Positions 54,105 through 62,729 of a DNA stretch of 64,000 bases are shown in pieces; position 1 is the stretch's first letter, and each line of letters opens with the position of its first letter. Position numbers and translations under genes: made by a program. The notes beneath the pieces were generated by a model. The model worked only from the letters and a program-made list of their open reading frames with translations, had not been told where the DNA came from and did no database searches. Source of the stretch: Mesorhizobium sp. NZP2298 (GTDB lineage: Bacteria > Pseudomonadota > Alphaproteobacteria > Rhizobiales > Rhizobiaceae); NCBI RefSeq assembly GCF_013170825.1, contig NZ_CP033365.1:2554001-2618000 (forward strand), written 5' to 3'.

Positions 54105-54236
54105 ATGTGGTATTTTGCCTGGATCCTCGGCCTCGGACTGGCCGCCTCCGTCGGCATCCTCAATGCGCTCTGGTATGAGCTGCGCACCGTCCGCGAGGAG
54201 CCCGCCAAGGACACCGTCGCCCTGCCCACGCCTTGA
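54105..54236 (+). CDS. cydX: Cytochrome bd oxidase small subunit CydX
   Basis: The ATG at 54105 gives only 43 residues: MWYFAWILGLGLAASVGILN then ALWYELRT and a short charged tail. MWYFAWILG and the single transmembrane helix are the CydX/CbdX hallmark. CydX is required for a stable, active bd oxidase. It lies 19 bases after cydB in the cydABX operon, with GGAG upstream. It is short enough to be missed by gene callers. Confidence 0.9.
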   Translation: MWYFAWILGLGLAASVGILNALWYELRTVREEPAKDTVALPTP

Positions 54237-54260
54237 GCCCGCCGTGGCGGAGGAGGCATC

Positions 54261-54704
54261 ATGAGCGACTCTAATCTCGGACCGCTGCGCGGGCCGGCGG
54301 ACATGAAGCGGGCGCACGTGCGGATGCTTGCGCTCTGTCACATGCTTGAAGGCATCGCCGACGACCTGCCGTCGCGCGTCGACCGCTTCCAGTGCCTTGC
54401 CGTGGCGGCCGATCTGTTGCCAGTGCTGCGAGAGTGCCATCGCTTCGAGGAAGAGACTGTCTTCCCCGCCTTCGCGCGGCTCCAGGGCGGGGAAGACATC
54501 GTCGCGCGGCTCAAGATGGAGCATCTGGAGGACGACTGCGCGGCGGCTGATCTCAGTGAAGTCCTGCTTGCGCACGGCCACGGGAGGCCTATCGAGAACC
54601 CCGAGGCGCTCGGCTACATGCTGCGCGCGCTGTTCGAATCCATGCGGCGCCATATCGCCTTCGAGCGCGACCATGTGCTGCCGGGGATTCTCGGGCAGCG
54701 CTGA
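54261..54704 (+). CDS. Hemerythrin HHE-domain protein
   Basis: The 147-residue protein starts at 54261 with a GGAGG site and has the HHE cation-binding helices: MKRAHVRMLALCHMLEGIADDL, LRECHRFEEETVFPAFARL, KMEHLEDDCAAADLSEVLLAHGH and MRRHIAFERDHVLPGIL. The pattern H-x-x-x-E / H-E-x-x fits a di-iron site, which can bind oxygen or NO. The gene is in line with cydABX (24-base gap) and convergent with an FNR-type regulator. It likely belongs to the same oxygen/NO-response module. Confidence 0.88.
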   Translation: MSDSNLGPLRGPADMKRAHVRMLALCHMLEGIADDLPSRVDRFQCLAVAADLLPVLRECHRFEEETVFPAFARLQGGEDIVARLKMEHLEDDCAAADLSEVLLAHGHGRPIENPEALGYMLRALFESMRRHIAFERDHVLPGILGQR

Positions 54705-54716
54705 GCGCTTCGGCGA

Positions 54717-55439
54717 TCAGTTCCCGGAACGCGCCGCCAGGCGCGCGAGGTCGCTGACGACAATGTGACGGTTGTTGTCGATGCGAATGACGTTGTCGCC
54801 CCGCAGCCTGGTCAATTGCCGGCTTACCGTTTCGATGGTCAGGCCGAGGAAATCCGCGATCTCCGCGCGCGACAGCGGCAGGTCGAAAGCGGCGGCGCGG
54901 TGTTCCGGGCCAGCGGTCGGATCGATGTTGCGCGCGATCATCAACAGGAAGCTCGCGATCTTCTCGGCGGCGGTCTTGCGACCGAGCGCCACCATCCAGT
55001 CGCGCGCCTGGTCGAGTTCGCGCAATTTCTGTTCGAGCAGCCGATGTTCGAGGTCGGGGTGCTCCTTCATCATCCGCTCCAGCGTTTGGCGCGGAAAGGA
55101 GCACAGCTCGACATTGGTCGCGGCTTCCGCGGTCAATGTGCTCTCGGCCTGGAACGGCCTGCCCAGAAAATCAGGAGCGAACTGCAGGCCGACGATCTGC
55201 TGGCGGCCGTCGGACAGCGTCTTGGTGAGTTTCACGACACCGGAAAGAACGTTGGAGAACCGGTCGACGCTTCCGGTGTCGCTCATCAATTCCTTGCCGG
55301 TCTCGGCCTTGTGCCGTTTCGTCGACTTGGACAGGGCGACAAGCTGATCGGGGTTGAGGGCGCCGCAAATGCCACGATGCCGCGCTTCGCATGAAACGCA
55401 GAGAACAGGAATGCCCTTCGTGTGAATGTCTTCGCGCAC
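54717..55439 (-). CDS. CRP/FNR-type oxygen-sensing regulator (FnrN/FnrL-like)
   Basis: This 240-residue protein has the N-terminal cysteine cluster C14-x2-C17-x7-C25 (VLCVSCEARHRGICGAL) and C113 in VELCSFPRQ, consistent with a [4Fe-4S] cluster. The cNMP-like domain contains LMSDTGSVDRFSNVLSGVVKLTKTLSDGRQQIVGLQFAPDFLG. The HTH is LSRAEIADFLGLTIETVSRQLTRLR, with the E-x-x-SR that recognises TTGAT. It is convergent with the hemerythrin gene and most likely activates the cyd cluster through the box at 51278. Confidence 0.92.
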   Translation of the reverse strand: MREDIHTKGIPVLCVSCEARHRGICGALNPDQLVALSKSTKRHKAETGKELMSDTGSVDRFSNVLSGVVKLTKTLSDGRQQIVGLQFAPDFLGRPFQAESTLTAEAATNVELCSFPRQTLERMMKEHPDLEHRLLEQKLRELDQARDWMVALGRKTAAEKIASFLLMIARNIDPTAGPEHRAAAFDLPLSRAEIADFLGLTIETVSRQLTRLRGDNVIRIDNNRHIVVSDLARLAARSGN

Positions 55440-55642
55440 GATGGTACATCTATAGTGTTACCAGCCGGCAGTGCAACGCATGGGCGACGACTTTAGCGAT
55501 GGTGCATACGCACCGCCGAAAGGGCCCAGTTGCATAAATCCAGCTTATCATGAACCCCAGTTTTTGAAGACGTTACAGGGGCTTTCGCCGCCTGTAGCCT
55601 CGACGATGGGTTCTTTGAAGATGCCAGGGATTTGGTGGGTCG

Positions 55643-58081
55643 ATGCAGACACATGCGCGGGTGGTGATTGTTGGTGGCGGGTGCGTCGGCGCGGGCATCC
55701 TGTACGGTCTTGCCAAGCGCGGCTGGACCGACGTCGCACTGCTCGAACGCACCCAGCTGACGGCCGGCTCGACCTGGCATGCGGCGGGCCTCGTCCCATC
55801 CTACGCCCGCAACATCAATATCGGCCGGATGATCAACAAGACCATCGAGATCTATGAAGGGCTGGAGGCCGAGACCGGGCAGCCTGTCGGATGGCACAAA
55901 TGCGGCCAGCTGCGCATCGCCAATTCCAGGGACCGGCTCGACGAATACAAGAGCTATATGAGCGTCGCCGACGTTCAGGGCATGCGGGCGCATCTGCTGT
56001 CGCCGGCGGAGGCGAGGGCGCTGTGCCCGCTTCTCGACAACAAGCACATGCTCGGCGCGCTCTATCATCCCGATGACGGCCATATCGCGCCGGCCGACGT
56101 GACCCATGCCATGGCCAAGGGCGCGCGGGATCTGGGCGCCAAGATCTACCTGAACACGGAGGTCACCGGCTTTCAGCGGACCGCGGGCGGCGAATGGCGG
56201 GTCCAGACGAACAAGGGCGACATCACCTGCGAGCATGTGGTCTGCGCGACCGGCAATTACGCGCGCCAGACCGGCGCGCTGCTCGGCCTCGAGATCCCCG
56301 CCATCCCGATCCTGCACCAGTACTGGATCACCGAGCCGGTGCCGGAGGTCGTGGAGCGCAAAAAGCAGGGACGGGCGGAAATGCCGATCCTGCGCGACGA
56401 GGGCTTTGAAGGCTATCTGCGCGAGGAGGGCGACGGCTTCATGTTCGGGCCCTATGAGCGGACCGAACACCTCAAGCTGTTTGCCGAGGATGGCGTTCCC
56501 GCCTGGTTCGGCGCCGACCTCGTCGAAGAGGATTTCGAGGCGGTGTCATGGAACTGGGAGCAGGCAACGCAACTTGTGCCGTCACTGGGACGCGCCGGAA
56601 TCAAGGCCAATGTCCGCGGCCCCTTCCAGATGACGGCGGACGAGCTTCCGCTGATGGGACCGGCCTGGGGCCTGCCCAATGTGTGGCTGGCCGAGGGCGT
56701 GCCGGGCGGCATCCTGTGGGGCGGCACGATCGGCTACTATCTGTCGGAGCGGATCGTCGAGGGCGGCAACAGCCTCGACACCTCGGATCTGGATCCTCGC
56801 CGCTTCGGCGACTACGCCAACAAGGCCTGGACGCGCGAGAAAGTCCGCGAGGCCTGGGGCACGCATGCGGAGCAGAAATATCCCGGACAGGACATGCCTG
56901 CCGCCCGGCCGCAGAAGACAGCGCCATCCTATGCGCGGCTGAGCGAGTTGGGCGCGGTCTGGGGCGTGCTCAACGGTTGGGAAATGCCCAATTGGTTCGC
57001 ACCCAAGGGCGTCGAGGCCAAGGACCAGTATAGCTGGCGCTGGACCGCCAAGGGCGTTTTCGTCGGCGAGGAAGTGCAGGCCGTGCGCAATGCCGTCGGC
57101 CTGGTCGAGATGACGCCGATGACCAAGTTCGAGGTCTCGGGACCAAACGCAGCCGCCTGGCTCGACAGGATCCTTGCCAATCGCCTGCCAGCAGTCGGCA
57201 GGGCTGTTCTGGCGCATCACCTCACCCCTGCAGGTGGGGTGCAGGCGGAATACATGGTGGCGCGCCTCACCGACGACGGCTTCTATCTCATCTCGACGCC
57301 GCGCGCGGAGCGCTGGAATTTCGACGATCTCTCAAAGCTGCTCCCCGCCGACGGCGGTGTCAGCCTGAAGAACGTCACCAATGAGCGCGGCTGCTTCACG
57401 GTCGTGGGGCCAAATGCCCGAGATGTGCTGCAGCCGCTCACCGAGATCGACCTGTCGAACGCCGCCTTTCCCTGGTTCGGCGTGAAGACCGGCAGCGTGG
57501 CGCTTGCCAGCGACGTGCGGCTGCTGCGCGTCAACTACGAAGGCGAGCTCGGATGGGAGCTCTATCATCCCATGGCCTATCAGCGGCAATTGCTCGACGC
57601 GATCCTGAGTGAGGGCGAGAAGCACGGCATGCGGCTCGTCGGGCTGCATGCGCTGGAATCGCTGCGGCTGGAGAAATCCTATCGCGCCATGTACCGGGAC
57701 ATGAATCCCGAGCTCAACGTGCTGGAGAGCGGGCTCGAGCGGTTCGTTCGCCTCGACAAGGGCGATTTCGTCGGCCGCGAGGCGGTGCTGAAATACAAGG
57801 ATCGTAACGACCAGCGCCGATCGGCAACGCTCAGGATCGAGACCGATGGCGCCAGCACGCTTGCCAACGAGGGCCTCTACATCGATGGCGAACTGGTCGG
57901 GCGCATCACGTCGGGCGGCTATGGCTATACGCTCGGGCATGATGTGGCGCTGGCGCTGTTGCCGGAGCGTCTCAGCAAGCCCGGCACCAAGTTCGACGTG
58001 GCGATCCTAGGCGAATGGAGGGTCGCCGAGGTGATCGCGGACTCGCCCTACGATCCCAGCTCGGCCAGGGCGCGCAGTTGA
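55643..58081 (+). CDS. FAD-dependent dimethylglycine/sarcosine dehydrogenase-like demethylase with GcvT domain
   Basis: The 812-residue protein opens MQTHARVVIVGGGCVGAGIL, the FAD Rossmann motif at residues 9-18, with TWHAAGLVPSYARN (H46). In characterised relatives the His of such a WHAAG motif can carry covalent FAD. The C-terminal half (about 440-812) is an aminomethyltransferase-like GcvT domain (YEGELGWELYHPM, LRLEKSYRAMYRDMNPELNVLESGLERFVRLDKGDFVGREAVL). Such enzymes demethylate N-methyl amines and pass formaldehyde to tetrahydrofolate. It starts an operon with the enolase-family gene (19-base gap). Exact substrate is inferred only. Confidence 0.88.
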   Translation: MQTHARVVIVGGGCVGAGILYGLAKRGWTDVALLERTQLTAGSTWHAAGLVPSYARNINIGRMINKTIEIYEGLEAETGQPVGWHKCGQLRIANSRDRLDEYKSYMSVADVQGMRAHLLSPAEARALCPLLDNKHMLGALYHPDDGHIAPADVTHAMAKGARDLGAKIYLNTEVTGFQRTAGGEWRVQTNKGDITCEHVVCATGNYARQTGALLGLEIPAIPILHQYWITEPVPEVVERKKQGRAEMPILRDEGFEGYLREEGDGFMFGPYERTEHLKLFAEDGVPAWFGADLVEEDFEAVSWNWEQATQLVPSLGRAGIKANVRGPFQMTADELPLMGPAWGLPNVWLAEGVPGGILWGGTIGYYLSERIVEGGNSLDTSDLDPRRFGDYANKAWTREKVREAWGTHAEQKYPGQDMPAARPQKTAPSYARLSELGAVWGVLNGWEMPNWFAPKGVEAKDQYSWRWTAKGVFVGEEVQAVRNAVGLVEMTPMTKFEVSGPNAAAWLDRILANRLPAVGRAVLAHHLTPAGGVQAEYMVARLTDDGFYLISTPRAERWNFDDLSKLLPADGGVSLKNVTNERGCFTVVGPNARDVLQPLTEIDLSNAAFPWFGVKTGSVALASDVRLLRVNYEGELGWELYHPMAYQRQLLDAILSEGEKHGMRLVGLHALESLRLEKSYRAMYRDMNPELNVLESGLERFVRLDKGDFVGREAVLKYKDRNDQRRSATLRIETDGASTLANEGLYIDGELVGRITSGGYGYTLGHDVALALLPERLSKPGTKFDVAILGEWRVAEVIADSPYDPSSARARS

Positions 58082-58100
58082 TCGCAAGGGCTGAGCGAAG

Positions 58101-59210
58101 ATGCGCATCGACCGGATCAACGTCCATACGGCGCAGTTGCCCGTCAAAGGCGGCGCCTATCGCATGGCCAGCGACGACGTAGAGTCGCTGGACAGTACCT
58201 TAATCGAGATCGTGACGGATGACGGCCTGACCGGTTGGGGCGAGACCTGTCCGATCGGACCGGTCTACCAGCCGCATCACGCGCTCGGCGCCCGCGCCGC
58301 GATCGCCGAAATTGCCCCAGGCCTCATTGGCGCGAAGATTGCCTCGATCAGGCTTCTGGCGAAGCGGATGGATGAGCGCCTGAACGGGCACGGCTACGCC
58401 AAGGCCGCGTTCGACATGGCCTTTCTCGACCTTCTCGGCCAGAAGCTCGGTGTGCCGGTGTCGACGCTTCTGGGCGGCTCGCTCACGGATCGCGTGCCGG
58501 CCTACTATTCGCTGATCGTCGGCCCGCCGGATGAAACGGCCAGGATCGCGGCCGACAAGGTGAAGGCAGGCTATCCGCGTCTGCAGGTCAAGATTTCCGG
58601 GCGTAATCTCGAAGAGGATGTGGCCACCGTCCACAAGGTCTGGGAAGCGGTCGGCTACAAGGCGCGCATTGCGGTGGACGGCAACAGAGGCCTGACGGCG
58701 GCCGCGGCAATCCATCTCGACAGGCTCTGCCAGGCGATCCCCTTCGTCCTCGAACAGCCCTGCAACACCATGGACGAGATCGCGACGCTGAAGGGCCGCG
58801 TGACACATCCGATCTATCTCGACGAGAGCACCGAGGACCAGAACGCGGTGCTGCGGGCGATCTCGCTGGGCATCGCGGATGGTTTCGGCTTCAAGGTTAC
58901 CCGCCTTGGCGGCCTCACCAAGATGGCGACCGTGCGCGACCTTTGCGCCATCCGCTCGCTGCCGCACAGCTGCGACGATGCCTGGGGAGGCGACATCATC
59001 GCGTCGGCCTGCGTCCATCTTGCGGCGACTGTCGAGCCGCGCCGCATGGAAGGCGCATGGATCGCCCAGGAGTATATCGATGGGCATTTCGACCCTGGCA
59101 ATCCGGTCGTCATCCGCGAAGGGCATATCGCCGTGCCGCAGCGGCCAGGCCTGGGCGTAAAGCCCGAGCCCGGCATGTTCGGCAAGCCGATCGCCACATA
59201 CGGAGCCTGA
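58101..59210 (+). CDS. Enolase-superfamily (mandelate racemase/muconate lactonizing) enzyme, hydroxyproline-betaine epimerase-like
   Basis: This 369-residue protein has a capping domain with GWGETCPIGPVYQPHHALGARAAI and a TIM barrel with metal ligands D (IAVDGN), E (VLEQPCN) and D (IYLDEST). Catalytic Lys residues are in RLQVKIS and GFGFKVTRLGG. The SLPHSCDDAWGGDIIASACVHLAA segment with MEGAWIAQEY is like 4-hydroxyproline betaine 2-epimerase (HpbD), as I recall that sequence. With an FAD N-demethylase upstream, a role in betaine catabolism is plausible. Substrate not proven; dehydratase or racemase activity is an alternative. Confidence 0.8.
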   Translation: MRIDRINVHTAQLPVKGGAYRMASDDVESLDSTLIEIVTDDGLTGWGETCPIGPVYQPHHALGARAAIAEIAPGLIGAKIASIRLLAKRMDERLNGHGYAKAAFDMAFLDLLGQKLGVPVSTLLGGSLTDRVPAYYSLIVGPPDETARIAADKVKAGYPRLQVKISGRNLEEDVATVHKVWEAVGYKARIAVDGNRGLTAAAAIHLDRLCQAIPFVLEQPCNTMDEIATLKGRVTHPIYLDESTEDQNAVLRAISLGIADGFGFKVTRLGGLTKMATVRDLCAIRSLPHSCDDAWGGDIIASACVHLAATVEPRRMEGAWIAQEYIDGHFDPGNPVVIREGHIAVPQRPGLGVKPEPGMFGKPIATYGA

Positions 59211-59280
59211 GCGGGCGCGGTCTCCAGAGGCTGCCAAGATGGTGCGCATTCAGCCAATCCTGTTGTTGACTTCGATATGC

Positions 59281-59298
59281 CTACCTTCTAGTAGGTAG
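59281..59298. promoter_or_regulatory. Candidate TetR operator before the membrane protein gene
   Basis: CTACCT-TCTAGT-AGGTAG is a perfect inverted repeat with 6-base arms, 30 bases before the start at 59329. A TTGACT (59266-59271) 17 bases before TAGTAG (59289-59294) suggests that it overlaps the promoter. The arms recur at 60077-60100. Confidence 0.6.
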
Positions 59299-59328
59299 TC
59301 AACATCAACCAGCATTGGACAAACAAGC

Positions 59329-59916
59329 ATGCCTTCCCAAGAAACCGACACCCTCGCTCAAGCTTCGAACACATGGCTCAAAAGCTATTATTTTGTGCGG
59401 TTCGCCGTTTCCGCGGCATGGGTCGCACTGGCCTTCACCGTCGCCAGGACCATGCCGCCGCTGGCCGCGATCATGCTGGTAGCGTATCCCGCCTGGGACG
59501 CCCTGGCGAACTTCCTCGATGCCCAGCGCACAGGCGGGATGAGCCGCAACAAGTCTCAGTTGCTGAACTTTGTCATCAGCGCGCTTACCACCCTGGCGGT
59601 CGCTGTCGCGCTGACCAGGAGCATGAACACAGTGCTCGCGGTCTATGGTGTGTGGGCCGTGCTGTCCGGCGTGTTCCAACTGATTACCGCGGTGCGGCGC
59701 TGGAAGACCAATGGCGCGCAATGGGCGATGATCCTGAGCGGCGCTCAATCGGCGTTGGCGGGCCTCTTTTTTGTCAAGATGGCCGGGGGCATTGAAGATA
59801 TCGGCATCACGAATGTCGCACCATATGCCGCGTTTGGCGCATTCTACTTCCTGGTGTCGGCGGTATGGCTGACGGCCGGCGACATCCGTCGCAAGTCACC
59901 GCGAGCCGCCAGCTAA
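59329..59916 (+). CDS. DUF308-like multi-spanning membrane protein
   Basis: The 195-residue protein shows about five to six hydrophobic segments: YYFVRFAVSAAWVALAFTVA, PLAAIMLVAYPAWDALANFLDAQ, LLNFVISALTTLAVAVALT, VYGVWAVLSGVFQLITAV, WAMILSGAQSALAGLFFV and YAAFGAFYFLVSAVWLT. The pattern, including the W-A-x-x-x-G-x-x-Q-x-x-x-A helix, is like the DUF308/HdeD-type inner-membrane proteins. I know no function. A TetR gene (60104) follows on the same strand, and both genes carry CTACCT/AGGTAG arms upstream, so it is probably that regulator's target. Confidence 0.72.
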   Translation: MPSQETDTLAQASNTWLKSYYFVRFAVSAAWVALAFTVARTMPPLAAIMLVAYPAWDALANFLDAQRTGGMSRNKSQLLNFVISALTTLAVAVALTRSMNTVLAVYGVWAVLSGVFQLITAVRRWKTNGAQWAMILSGAQSALAGLFFVKMAGGIEDIGITNVAPYAAFGAFYFLVSAVWLTAGDIRRKSPRAAS

Positions 59917-60076
59917 GGTGCGCCCCTTGCAGGAGCCGTTCGACATCCCGCCCTGCTTTTCCCAACTGACCGGTCATGCGCTGTCTCCATGAGGGACGGC
60001 GCTTTTCCCGTCGAAAGGATTGGTTCACCCTTGGCTCGCCGACTAGGACAAATCTTGCAAGGATCGGCTAAATTTC

Positions 60077-60100
60077 CTACCTCGACCTATTGGAAGGTAG
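60077..60100. promoter_or_regulatory. Candidate TetR half-sites before the TetR gene
   Basis: CTACCT (60077-60082) and AGGTAG (60095-60100) flank a 12-base centre, three bases before the TetR ATG. The arms are identical to those of the palindrome at 59281-59298 but the spacing is 12 rather than 6 bases. Confidence 0.4.
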
Positions 60101-60103
60101 ACA

Positions 60104-60685
60104 ATGAACATTGCACTCAGTGACACCGCGGGCAAATTGGTTGGGGGAGCCGCCCAACTCATCATGCGTGTTGGCTACAACGGCTTCAGCTACGCCGATC
60201 TTTCGGAGCGCTTTGGCATCCGCAAGGCCAGCATTCACCATCACTTTCCGTCGAAAGTCGATCTGGTGGTAGCCGTTGTCGAGCAAGCGCGTGCCGGCAT
60301 CCGGGCTCAGCTTGCGGCGTTGGACGAAGGTTCGCCGGTCGCGATGGATCAGCTGCGGTTTTACACCGGGTATTGGGAACGCTGTATCAAGGACCAGTCC
60401 GCTCCCTTTTGCCTGGCTGCCGTGCTGGCCGCTGAATTGCCGGGTCTGCCCGAAGAGGTGGCGCTTTCCGTTCGCGGCCATTTCACCGATCTCGGCAGAT
60501 GGCTGGAGCGGTTGTTCGAACTTGGTGTGGAGCAGGGGGCGGTGCATCTCGAGGCATCCCCCGACATCGAGGCACAAGCATTCATGGCGACCGTATACGG
60601 AGCCATGCTTGCGGCCCGGGCGTTTGATGACCCGGAACGCTTCAACGTGATTGTGGAAACGCTTTTTCGTCGCATCCGCGCGTGA
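60104..60685 (+). CDS. TetR/AcrR-family transcriptional regulator
   Basis: The 193-residue protein begins MNIALSDTAGKLVGGAAQLIMRVGYNGFSYADLSERFGIRKASIHHHFPSKVDLVVAVVEQARAGI, a TetR HTH (I-x-x-A-S-I-x-H-x-F-x-x-K). The variable C-terminus ends with GAMLAARAFDDPERFNVIVETLFRRI. The family size is normal. The arms CTACCT...AGGTAG directly upstream suggest autorepression, with the DUF308-like gene upstream as the other target. The effector is unknown. Confidence 0.9.
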   Translation: MNIALSDTAGKLVGGAAQLIMRVGYNGFSYADLSERFGIRKASIHHHFPSKVDLVVAVVEQARAGIRAQLAALDEGSPVAMDQLRFYTGYWERCIKDQSAPFCLAAVLAAELPGLPEEVALSVRGHFTDLGRWLERLFELGVEQGAVHLEASPDIEAQAFMATVYGAMLAARAFDDPERFNVIVETLFRRIRA

Positions 60686-60785
60686 TGCCTGACGTCTAGC
60701 TTCGAGCGGCAAAGCATGCGCGCCTTCGCCCGCGCGAGTGCTTGTTTGGCCGTGCGTTTCGTTGCCTGCAAAGGCGCGCCGCGCC

Positions 60786-61580
60786 TCAAGCCGTACCGTT
60801 CTTGGCCGACTTTGCCAGTTCCTGTTCCAGGTCCACCAGTTCCTTGCCGCCGGCCATCAGGTTGAGCAGTTGGTCGCGGTCGATTTCGCCCTTGGCGTAG
60901 GTGCCGGTGCTCCGGCCGCGCTTCAAGAGCGTGAAGCGGTCGCCCACGACATAGGCGTGATGGACGTTGTGGGAAATGAAGATGACGCCGATGCCGCGCG
61001 CCTTGGACTGCACGATGAGCTTCAGAACCACGGAGGCCTGGTGGACCCCCAGCGCCGATGTCGGCTCGTCGAGGATCAGCACCTTGGCGCCGAAATAGAC
61101 GGCACGCGCAATCGCCAGGCATTGCCGTTCGCCGCCTGACAGGGTGCCAACCGGCTGTTCGGGGTCGCGCAGCTGGATGCCCATCGCCGACATCTCGTCA
61201 TAGGCGGTGCGGTTGGCGAAGTCGCTGTCGAACTGATGGATTGGCCCGAACTTGCGCATCGGCTCGCGCCCGAGGAAGAAGTTGCGCGCCACGCTCATCA
61301 GCGGCACCAGCGCCAGGTCCTGGTAGACCGTTGCGATGCCGCTGTCGCGCGTATCGGCGGGCGAGGCGAACCGTGTCGGCTTGCCCTGGATACGGATTTC
61401 GCCTTCGTCGGGCGTGTAGACGCCCGACAGCGTCTTGATCAACGTCGACTTGCCGGCGCCATTGTCGCCGAGCAGGCAATGCACCTCGCCGGGGCAGACA
61501 TCGAAAGACACGTCCTTGAGTGCCACGACCGAGCCGAAATATTTGCTGACCGATTTCAGTTCGACATAGGGCTCGGCCAT
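60786..61580 (-). CDS. Carbohydrate ABC transporter ATP-binding protein (CUT2, single domain)
   Basis: The ATG at 61580 overlaps the permease stop by one base. The 264-residue ATPase has Walker [17 protein letters not shown], signature [17 protein letters not shown] and Walker [16 protein letters not shown]. It has one nucleotide-binding domain, unlike the two-domain RbsA; FrcA of Sinorhizobium has the same single-domain form. With the permease and binding protein it makes a CUT2 sugar importer. iolE next door suggests inositol or another sugar. A longer open frame to 62036 is antisense to the permease. Confidence 0.93.
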   Translation of the reverse strand: MAEPYVELKSVSKYFGSVVALKDVSFDVCPGEVHCLLGDNGAGKSTLIKTLSGVYTPDEGEIRIQGKPTRFASPADTRDSGIATVYQDLALVPLMSVARNFFLGREPMRKFGPIHQFDSDFANRTAYDEMSAMGIQLRDPEQPVGTLSGGERQCLAIARAVYFGAKVLILDEPTSALGVHQASVVLKLIVQSKARGIGVIFISHNVHHAYVVGDRFTLLKRGRSTGTYAKGEIDRDQLLNLMAGGKELVDLEQELAKSAKNGTA

Positions 61581-62677
61581 CACCGGCTCCTCATGGCGCG
61601 GTTGCGCACATAGCTGTTGAACAGCACCGCGATGACCATCATGGCGCCCATGAACAGCTTGAACCAGTCGGTATCGATGCCGGTGTAGAAGATGCCCATC
61701 TGCACCACGCCGAAGATCAGGGCGCCGAACATGGCGCCAATGGCCGATCCATAGCCGCCGGTGAGCAGCGTGCCGCCGATGACGACGGCGATGATGGCCT
61801 CGAATTCCTTCTGCGTGCCGCGCAGCGTGTCGGCCGAGCCGGTGACCAGCACCTGGATCGCCGCGAACAGGGCTGCCGCGAGTGCCGTCATGATGAACAG
61901 CGTGATCTTGGTGCGCGCCACCGGCACGCCGAGATTGCGCGCGGCATTGGCTTCGCCGCCGGCGGCGAAGATCCAGTTGCCGAAGCGGCTGCGCGTCAAG
62001 AGCCAGGTGCAGGCCAGTGTCAGCACGATCCACCATACGATGGACACCGGAATGCCTGATATCGACGGCAGGCCGTCGGCCCGCTTGCCGATCAGGCCGA
62101 TGTCGGAAAGCCAGGCGATCAGGCCGGAGAACACCTGCCCCGAGAACAGGCTGTTGAGGGGATCGTGCAACGCCAGTTCATGCACGCCCGAGACCTGGGT
62201 TCGGCCTGAGATGCCGCGCGTGAGGCCGAGCGTGAGGCCGCGCAGCATGAACAGGCTGCCGAGCGTCACGATGAATGAGGGCAGGCCGGTCCTGACGACG
62301 GCGAGCCCGTTCAGCGCGCCGATGCCGCCGCAGACGGCGAAGGTGAACAGCAGCGAAAGCCAGATCGGCCAGCCCCAGAACACGGAAGGGATGGCGATGA
62401 GGATGCCGGCAAAGCCGATCATCGAGCCGACCGACAGGTCGAACTCGCCGGCGATCATCAGCAAAGCCACGGGCGCGGCGAGAATGCCAAGCTGGGCCGA
62501 GACTTCGAGGAAGTTGACGATCCCCTTGGCACTGAAAAGTCCCGAGCTTCCCGCCGTGACGGCGAAGAACACGAAAACCAGCACGGTGCCGGCCGCGGCG
62601 CCAAGTTCCGGCCTGCTCAACAGGCGGCTCAGGCGTGACACGGACCGGACCCGCTCGTCGCGAATCTCTGAAACCAT
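61580..62677 (-). CDS. Sugar ABC transporter permease (CUT2, RbsC/FrcC-like)
   Basis: The 365-residue inner-membrane protein has about 8-10 hydrophobic helices, with [32 protein letters not shown] (the EFDLSVG motif of RbsC-like permeases), [21 protein letters not shown] and [33 protein letters not shown]. It is leftward between the ATPase and the binding-protein genes. A stem-loop (62700-62724) precedes it, behind the binding-protein gene. It imports a monosaccharide or polyol. Confidence 0.93.
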   Translation of the reverse strand: MVSEIRDERVRSVSRLSRLLSRPELGAAAGTVLVFVFFAVTAGSSGLFSAKGIVNFLEVSAQLGILAAPVALLMIAGEFDLSVGSMIGFAGILIAIPSVFWGWPIWLSLLFTFAVCGGIGALNGLAVVRTGLPSFIVTLGSLFMLRGLTLGLTRGISGRTQVSGVHELALHDPLNSLFSGQVFSGLIAWLSDIGLIGKRADGLPSISGIPVSIVWWIVLTLACTWLLTRSRFGNWIFAAGGEANAARNLGVPVARTKITLFIMTALAAALFAAIQVLVTGSADTLRGTQKEFEAIIAVVIGGTLLTGGYGSAIGAMFGALIFGVVQMGIFYTGIDTDWFKLFMGAMMVIAVLFNSYVRNRAMRSR

Positions 62678-62699
62678 GGCTGCTTGCCCCTATGATGAA

Positions 62700-62724
62700 G
62701 CGGCCGGAGCGAAGCCCCGGCCGC
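62700..62724. other. Intercistronic stem-loop in the sugar ABC operon
   Basis: GCGGCCGG-N9-CCGGCCGC (62700-62724) forms an 8-bp GC stem between the binding-protein stop (62730) and the permease start (62677). No T-run follows on the leftward strand. Such elements commonly raise the relative amount of binding-protein message. Confidence 0.7.
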
Positions 62725-62729
62725 CGGTG

